The notes beneath the pieces were generated by a model that had not been told where the DNA came from, did no database searches, and was given only the letters and a program-made list of their open reading frames with translations. Positions 60,601 through 64,000 of a stretch of DNA of 64,000 nt are shown here, piece by piece; position 1 is the stretch's first letter; every line of letters begins with the position of its first letter. The translations under genes were made by a program, and so were the position numbers. Origin of the DNA: Camarhynchus parvulus (lineage: Eukaryota > Chordata > Aves > Passeriformes > Thraupidae); contig NC_044581.1 of NCBI RefSeq assembly GCF_901933205.1, forward strand, positions 7,178,001 to 7,242,000, given 5' to 3'.

Positions 60601-63343
60601 TGCAGATTTACAAAGATTTAATCCTGTCTAGTCTTGGTGTGCCAAATAACTCAACTGAGCTTTTAGAGATTCAACAGGCACATGGTTGACAGCACTCAGG
60701 CTCCCTCCACAGCACAAGTGCACACAGAGCTGGGTATTGGTACCATGGATGCCACCCCTGCAGGCTTCTGGCAGTCTGCACATACCCTGCTGCTTGAAAG
60801 TAAAAGATACTCCTAGAAGAAGAATTCTGAACTGTTTATCCAGAACTTCCAAGTCTCACTCATGCAAGGACTGCAGATATTACCAAGGAGATAACAGCTT
60901 GATCTGGGGGACTTGCTCCAAAATCAAAAAGATTTGTTATTACAGTCAAGTTCTTCATCATTAGTCCAACGGCAACATGATACTAACACCTTCTGAGATT
61001 AGTTTCAGATGTCTGTCTTCCTGTCTAACTCAAGAGCCACTTGTGTATCACAAGACGGGATTCCATTTCAGATTGGACCATATTTTGAAGGCAAGAAGGA
61101 ATAGAAAGAAATAATGCAGTTCAAGCAAATGAGTAAAAAACTAAAACTTCAGCTCCTGCAGTCATGCCAAAAGACCACAGTGTGTACTTATCTTATGAAG
61201 ACAGTATTAGCATTTTTTTTAATACCAGAGATTCATTTGCATTCACAGCTTTACAGGAAAATTGTATTTTAATGCTTGTAGGTTCAGCTGTTGACAGGTT
61301 CCTGTTGTTCCCATCTGTTACCATGCCACTGCTTCTCTCAGACACCAAAGCACACAGGACATTGTACTCACCCTGCGGAAGCTCAGCCAGCTCTGGTGGC
61401 AGTACGGGAAGGTCCCTTCCAGCTCCAGAGGCAGCTGGGAGCTGTCTATGTGCTTATGGAGGGATTTCATGGAGGTGAGAAGTTCAAACTGCACAGGAAT
61501 AGAAAGGAAAAGGAAAAAAGCTCACTTGTATTAGGGTGTGAGGAAGAGGGGAAGGTTAATAAAAGGCAGAATCTATTATTTCTTTATCTATCTTGCAAAG
61601 AAGCACAGTATGCAGTGTGTAGCTGCAATATCACTACAATATGAAGGGGGAAAAAAAAACCAACAAAAATTCAATCTCAGAGCAGCTTGTTGAACAGCTC
61701 AGTGGGCAAACCCTGAAGGAATGCAGGCTACAACACGCTGTTTCACCAGGCAGAACATCTGTGATGGAAGTCTGGCAGCAGCCAGCCTTCTCCAGAGCCA
61801 GCACCTCCTGGTGTAAGCAGAGCAACTCCCTCATATGTTCCCACAGTTGTGCTCCAATTTGCATCTGTTTAGAGAATCTGGGAGGTTAAATCCAGCTCCC
61901 AGCTTCCCCATCTCAATCCCTATAAAAGAGTCTAACAGAGCAGCCTCTGCCCTGCCCTCAACTCTCCATTCATCACAGCAGCTATTTGCTCCAAGAGTTT
62001 CTTGGAGCTTGGCACAGGTAACTTGCCCTCTCCACGTCTGCAGGACCTCAGAGCATTTCTACACTCACCAGAGCAACAAGTGCTCCTGCAGGTACATGGA
62101 AGCCAGCCCAGACACAAACTCAGGTGCAGACATTTAACTCCCACACACACACACAGTGTGAAGTTTCTACCTCCTTACAAAATTGTGATGATGCTTCCAA
62201 TGCCTCCTGCATGCCCATGTGTTTATTAGCCTTTCTTCTCTTCCCTCCTACACTCTTTGCGTTTGTTCAATGTGTTTAATGTCTACTGTAGCTCTCCCTG
62301 CATGCACATGCCTGCAGCCCCCATTCTCACTCCAAATTCTTCCACGTGGGGGCAATAAGGAAATGGACTAATAGCATTTGTTATTCTTTAGCCTTTGGGG
62401 ACACCACACCACATGCACAGCAAACCTGACACCTGTCACAACATCTTCATTCACAGCAGCCAAAAGGGAGCTCCTGGCCTACTCTGAAGTCTACAGAGCT
62501 TCATCAGGCACAGAATTCTTGTAGCTTGCAACAGTCTTGGAGCACAGGAAGAGGACTAAGAAGAAGTCTGCTCACCACAGAATGGCTGGGAGCCTACATT
62601 TCTTATACAGCTATAGAATACCAAGACAGTTTTACTTGTAGTGGGGGAGTTCACTGACATTGTGGTAACTTTCCCTCCTCTTGGTTTTTCCAGACATTTC
62701 AGCTACAAAGGGAACCTCACACAAATGCCCATCTCATCTTCCCCATCTTGCAGAAGTCTCTCAGCCACTGGCAGCAGCAGTTATGAGAGGAAACAGAGGA
62801 GATGCAAAATCCAGGAAAGCAACAGGCACCTTCAAAGGTGGAGTTCAGGATTTAGCATAATGTGATCTCTTCCTGACCACCCATTTCCCCCCTTGTTAAT
62901 GGGAGAACATGAAAAGCCTCTCTAGCTAATTGTGCAGGGCTCCTCCAAACAGTTATCCATGTTCCCAACAAACCCCCTGTGTTCTGAGTCCCCAGCAGAC
63001 TGACGTAATTGTGGTGCAAATGCCACTGATGGGCGTGGCAACAAACAGCAGGACAGGGATCTGTTCAGCTCACAGAAACACTACAACCCAATAAATACCA
63101 CACCCCTAGAGACCACAGCCACAAAACACAGAGGACACCTATGGAAATTTCATGTGAGAATGAACATACATCAATGACAGGGAATTTGCTGTCTGGAGAG
63201 TTAAATAAAGGATATTAGGAGTGGCCAAGCAAACCCCAGATAAATGGTTCCATTACCTGTCCTGCTGGTGGCTTCTCCATCCGAAAAGTCAGATCTTTTT
63301 CAACCAGAAGCAGGACTCCATGAATACAGTGAGGATCCATCTC
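18546..63343 (-). CDS. PLEKHG4: PLEKHG4 (puratrophin-1), Rho guanine nucleotide exchange factor; 17 coding exons in window, N-terminus beyond right edge
   Basis: Seventeen minus-strand exons with compatible phases at every junction give 1128 residues and a stop at 18580. Counting from the first visible residue, domains are: end of a SEC14/CRAL-TRIO domain (1-68), spectrin-like helical region (about 69-395), Ser/Pro-rich linker (about 396-615), DH domain (618-805), PH domain (about 806-925), Ser-rich tail. The DH keeps TEREYV in its first conserved region and [15 protein letters not shown] in its third, the surfaces that contact Rho GTPases, so exchange activity is expected. PLEKHG4 acts in the cytoplasm on Rho-family GTPases. 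MCF2L, MCF2L2 and PLEKHG4B share the architecture, but the DH and PH sequences and the TPPP3 neighbour favour PLEKHG4. Human PLEKHG4 is about 1191 residues, so roughly 100 N-terminal residues lie past 64000. Two introns exceed 12 kb. Confidence 0.9.
18622..19164 (-). other. PLEKHG4: PLEKHG4 intron
   Basis: A 543-base intron with no further exon that I can support. No mobile element is recognised. Confidence 0.6.
19165..19361 (-). CDS. PLEKHG4: PLEKHG4 exon (window exon 16): Ser-rich tail, possibly skipped
   Basis: Acceptor CTCTTTCCCCAG, strong GTAAGT donor, 197 bases (not a multiple of three). The joined codon is Thr, followed by [20 protein letters not shown] and a run to FTNSQYISA. The serine cluster after the DH-PH module suggests phosphorylation control (inference). 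Because its length is 3n+2, skipping it shifts the downstream frame. Confidence 0.88.
19953..20219 (-). CDS. PLEKHG4: PLEKHG4 exon (window exon 15): Ser-rich tail
   Basis: Acceptor TTTTCTGACAG, donor GTACGT, enters with two bases and leaves one (A). It encodes [20 protein letters not shown], conserved in the family, then a Ser/Leu-rich stretch and an acidic [16 protein letters not shown] end. Phase fixes the donor at 19952 despite an overlapping GTACAG four bases on. Confidence 0.93.
   Translation of the reverse strand: MPGPEPQLQCLCLTIPTPSRGHRRSSPLAAPPLPIPLPPPPPFWGPSTSTCTWTRLCCQGSWPPGAPLTLALASRKMSWSMRQAASPQ
20306..20422 (-). CDS. PLEKHG4: PLEKHG4 exon (window exon 14): post-PH conserved segment
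   Basis: Acceptor TTCCTCTCCAG, donor GTAGGT. Two bases complete Glu922, then [20 protein letters not shown] and [13 protein letters not shown]. This [18 protein letters not shown] motif is conserved after the PH domain in PLEKHG4, MCF2L and relatives. Confidence 0.95.
21061..21238 (-). CDS. PLEKHG4: PLEKHG4 exon (window exon 13): PH domain, C-terminal half
   Basis: Acceptor TCTTCTCCCAG, donor GTGTGA (weak), 59 residues plus one base. [20 protein letters not shown] and [19 protein letters not shown] give the last strands and the C-terminal helix with the invariant PH tryptophan. Confidence 0.95.
21715..21885 (-). CDS. PLEKHG4: PLEKHG4 exon (window exon 12): PH domain, N-terminal half
   Basis: Acceptor TCTCGTGTCCAG, donor GTAAGG, phase 0, 57 residues. 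[20 protein letters not shown] begins the first PH strands, then [17 protein letters not shown], the hallmark strand, and [10 protein letters not shown]. Basic residues in the first loops could bind phosphoinositides or support exchange (inference). Confidence 0.96.
22795..23019 (-). CDS. PLEKHG4: PLEKHG4 exon (window exon 11): DH domain, catalytic helix
   Basis: Acceptor GCATTTCTCAG, donor GTATGT, phase 0, 75 residues. It holds the third conserved DH region: [13 protein letters not shown], then [14 protein letters not shown], which forms the long helix against switch 2 and the nucleotide pocket. It ends in [11 protein letters not shown] at the DH-PH joint. Confidence 0.97.
23351..23440 (-). 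CDS. PLEKHG4: PLEKHG4 exon (window exon 10): DH domain, middle
   Basis: Acceptor CTCTTCTGCAG, donor GTGAGT, phase 0, exactly 30 residues ([20 protein letters not shown], then [10 protein letters not shown]). The Tyr-Ser-Lys-Asn-Lys-Pro segment is a hallmark of the PLEKHG4/MCF2-type DH fold. Confidence 0.96.
24008..24257 (-). CDS. PLEKHG4: PLEKHG4 exon (window exon 9): DH domain, first half
   Basis: Acceptor TTCCTGTTGCAG, donor GTAAGG, 83 residues after the shared Ser. [20 protein letters not shown] is the first conserved DH region, including the Glu that contacts switch 1 of Rho proteins. [20 protein letters not shown] is the second. This is the best diagnostic exon of the gene. Confidence 0.97.
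24484..24725 (+). mobile_element. CR1 LINE fragment in PLEKHG4 intron
   Basis: Forward CR1 3' region of a subfamily different from the other copies: CACCCAGAGAGGGTGGTTAG, CACTGGAACAGGCTCCCCAG, GGAAGTGGTCATGGTACCAA and GATTTGGACAAGGCTCTCAA. It ends in diverged ATTC repeats (GATTCGAAGGATTC). It lies antisense to PLEKHG4. Confidence 0.88.
26131..27074 (-). CDS. PLEKHG4: PLEKHG4 large exon (window exon 8): end of spectrin region plus Ser/Pro-rich linker
   Basis: The longest exon, 944 bases and 314 residues plus two bases. The first about 95 residues ([20 protein letters not shown] through [20 protein letters not shown]) complete the spectrin-like bundle. The remaining about 220 residues are Ser-, Pro- and Arg-rich and probably disordered, with basic-serine motifs such as RKAQSFDLP that could be phosphorylation sites (inference). 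Acceptor TTGCTCTGCAG, donor GTAAGT. The leftover AG plus C of the next exon codes Ser617, immediately before the DH domain. Confidence 0.93.
34934..34986 (+). repeat. Short CACCTCAGCT direct repeats
   Basis: Three copies of CACCTCAGCT begin at 34934, 34946 and 34971; the last two extend to CACCTCAGCTCCAATG. This looks like a small local duplication in the intron. Confidence 0.75.
37295..37336 (+). repeat. 19-base tandem duplication, period 23
   Basis: AACTTCTAATAAAGAGAAA occurs at 37295-37313 and again at 37318-37336, identical in both. Each copy carries AATAAA on the plus strand, but no plus-strand gene is present to use it. Confidence 0.9.
40497..40868 (+). mobile_element. CR1 LINE fragment in PLEKHG4 intron (about 370 bp)
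   Basis: Forward CR1 with ordered blocks TTCCAAGAGAGCTGGAGAGG, CATGGAGTGACAGGACAAGA, GATTGGATATTCGGAAGAAA, GTGAGGCCCTGGCACAGGCT and GTGTTCAAGGCCAGGATGGG. It ends at a GGTTCTATGATCATG tail that matches the CR1 3' terminus. Antisense to PLEKHG4 and non-coding. Confidence 0.92.
42310..42501 (-). CDS. PLEKHG4: PLEKHG4 exon (window exon 7): spectrin-like repeat
   Basis: Acceptor TTTTATTTTCAG, donor GTAAGA, phase 0, 64 residues from [20 protein letters not shown] to VRLYEFFDK. The long charged helix and the [12 protein letters not shown] junction with the next exon match the spectrin region of Trio- and Dbl-type exchange factors. A 15.2 kb intron follows. Confidence 0.93.
42502..45492 (-). other. 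PLEKHG4: PLEKHG4 introns around window exon 6
   Basis: Introns 42502-43007 and 43131-45492. I see no other exon, repeat family or RNA gene in either. Confidence 0.55.
43008..43130 (-). CDS. PLEKHG4: PLEKHG4 exon (window exon 6): spectrin-like repeat
   Basis: Acceptor TTTCTTCTAG, consensus GTAAGT donor, phase 0, 41 residues. [13 protein letters not shown] has the conserved Trp of a spectrin-repeat first helix, followed by [18 protein letters not shown], a second helix. Confidence 0.92.
45493..45631 (-). CDS. PLEKHG4: PLEKHG4 exon (window exon 5): spectrin-like helices
   Basis: Acceptor CCCTTTGCAG, donor GTAAGG. One base completes Arg151, then 46 residues ([20 protein letters not shown] and onward) rich in Glu, Leu and Val as in spectrin repeats. 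It is separated from the previous exon by a 12.4 kb intron. Confidence 0.9.
45632..58040 (-). other. PLEKHG4: Large PLEKHG4 intron (12.4 kb)
   Basis: The flanking exons join as AG/A to make one Arg codon, so no missing coding exon is required. The intron holds a (CA)12 microsatellite at 49559 and a possible internal minus-strand promoter and 5' exon near 52412-52520. No mobile element is clear enough to call, and no protein is recognised on either strand. Confidence 0.6.
49559..49582 (+). repeat. (CA)12 microsatellite
   Basis: Twelve uninterrupted CA units, likely polymorphic in length. It lies in the 12.4 kb PLEKHG4 intron. Confidence 0.97.
58041..58189 (-). CDS. PLEKHG4: PLEKHG4 exon (window exon 4): spectrin-like helix
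   Basis: Acceptor TCCCTCCAG, donor GTGAGC, enters in phase 0 and leaves two bases (AG). It encodes [20 protein letters not shown], an Ala/Leu-rich amphipathic helix, and continues to LTQDY. The leftover AG joins A of the next exon to make Arg151. Confidence 0.88.
59078..59176 (-). CDS. PLEKHG4: PLEKHG4 exon (window exon 3): start of spectrin-like region
   Basis: Acceptor TTTTCTTGTAG and consensus GTAAGT donor, phase 0, 33 residues ([20 protein letters not shown] and onward). Heptad-like leucines suggest an amphipathic helix. Confidence 0.88.
61372..61488 (-). CDS. PLEKHG4: PLEKHG4 exon (window exon 2): end of SEC14 domain
   Basis: Acceptor ATTCCTGTGCAG, donor GTGAGT, phase 0, 39 residues. 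It contains [20 protein letters not shown], the typical end of the SEC14 module: a Leu-Pro-x-Glu-Leu-Gly-like turn and an aromatic-rich Tyr-x-His-x-x-Trp segment just before the first spectrin-like helix. Confidence 0.9.
63257..63343 (-). CDS. PLEKHG4: PLEKHG4 exon (window exon 1): SEC14 domain
   Basis: Acceptor TTCTGTTGTAG, donor GTAATG, phase 0 on both sides, 29 residues starting [17 protein letters not shown]. The hydrophobic IHGVLLLV strand followed by a charged turn matches the late SEC14 core of Dbl-family exchange factors (compare IHVALII in kalirin and Trio). The preceding SEC14 exons must lie to the right of 64000. Confidence 0.85.
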
Positions 63344-64000
63344 CTACAACAGAACAGAGCACAAATCCATTAGTGATCTGTCTTGGATACTAAGGAGAAT
63401 GTACCACACCAGGTTCATAGAAAGTTTGCAATTAATCCTTCAAAGGCATCTACAAAGCCTGGAAGGCAGTCACCAGAAATTAAGGAAGGTCTATAAAGTA
63501 CCAAGGTGATGTCTTTAAGGTAGTTTACTTCAGATCAACTAGTCTTGCGATATTTAAGGAAGCAATGGAAAAGGTCAGGTGTTGGCTGTACTAAAGAAGC
63601 TCTGCCTTCTGCACAGGGAAGTGAATCAGGGAAAAAAAAAAAAAAACAAAACAGAACTTTAAAAAAAACTAAACCAAAAACCATGTTCTGTGTCCAAGTT
63701 TTTTCCTGATAACTTTCCTGGTTACTTCACCTCACTGAAAGGAAGTGGCTTTCCCCCCTCCACCCCTAATCCAGTGCCAAAAACATCATCTTGTCTCTAC
63801 TTACTGCCAATTTACAGTCAAGTACTTGCATCCTGTTTCTACTGTTAAACTGACAGAAATTCCAAACACAAGGGATGTTTGGCAGCTGTAGTTCAAACTC
63901 AGTGATCCAGGAGCAGCTCTCCCATTATAGAAGCATTCTGCAGGGAAGTGAGAAACAGGCAGAGAGAGCAACAGTAGGAAGAGGGAAGCATGGCAGAAAG
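63344..64000 (-). other. PLEKHG4: PLEKHG4 intron running off the right edge
   Basis: The exon at 63343 begins inside the SEC14 domain, so the gene continues to the right. No exon with the expected SEC14 core is present in this stretch. It contains a 15-base A run at 63632-63646 and one splice-like candidate at 63805-63937 that I rejected. Confidence 0.6.

Larger units (their letters stand above)
58190..63256 (-). other. PLEKHG4: PLEKHG4 introns between window exons 1 and 4
   Basis: Introns 58190-59077, 59177-61371 and 61489-63256. Nothing beyond unique intronic sequence and short A-rich runs is recognised. Confidence 0.55.

Noticed and set aside
63805..63937. Possible further upstream PLEKHG4 exon on the minus strand, with a strong acceptor (CACTTCCCTGCAG) and a GTAAGT donor.
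   Set aside because: The frame that joins in phase to exon 63343 has a TAA just after the acceptor, and its residues do not resemble the expected SEC14 core. The fully open frame leaves in phase 2 and would run into a stop in the next exon. A shorter version starting at the ATG at 63831 fits by phase (MQVLDCKLA) but would leave half of the SEC14 domain missing.
1..64000. CRISPR arrays, prokaryotic operons, integrated viruses, rRNA or tRNA genes.
   Set aside because: No spaced direct-repeat arrays, no reverse transcriptase, capsid or integrase frames, no LTR pairs and no cloverleaf-like sequence were recognised by reading both strands.

Overview
The window is vertebrate nuclear DNA and most likely avian. 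It carries two intron-containing genes with GT-AG splice sites, a CpG-island promoter, and several short 5'-truncated CR1-type LINE fragments of the kind that dominate bird repeats. I see no bacterial, viral or CRISPR content. The gene pair matches a segment of human 16q22.1 (chromosome 11 in chicken, from memory).

Layout. 1-1690 has no gene I can support, except a possible polyadenylation site of an upstream plus-strand neighbour near 534. A CpG island (about 1690-2330) precedes TPPP3 on the plus strand. TPPP3 has three coding exons (2973-3160, 4212-4365, 4621-4809) giving a complete 176-residue protein, a GC-rich 3' UTR and a polyadenylation signal at 5463. From about 5.5 to 15.5 kb I see no gene, only four CR1 fragments, a perfect (TGGAA)13 array and AT-rich sequence. 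The rest, from about 16.8 kb (or 15.5 kb) to beyond 64 kb, is PLEKHG4 (puratrophin-1) on the minus strand, convergent with TPPP3. I placed 17 coding exons with matching splice phases, giving 1128 residues: the end of a SEC14/CRAL-TRIO domain, a spectrin-like helical region, a serine-rich linker, DH and PH domains, and a serine-rich tail. The N-terminus lies beyond 64000.

The two genes do not form an operon or pathway. Both proteins bear on the cytoskeleton: TPPP3 binds and bundles microtubules and is abundant in ciliated cells, and PLEKHG4 is a Rho-family guanine exchange factor.

The most interesting signals are: a good RFX X-box match in the TPPP3 CpG island; a TGGAA pentanucleotide array (the SCA31 motif) beside PLEKHG4; a 3' exon structure in which skipping one 197-base exon would switch PLEKHG4 to a different open C-terminus; and the apparent lack of KCTD19 and LRRC36 between the two genes. 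I found no convincing new biological system. This is largely an ordinary, well-conserved locus.
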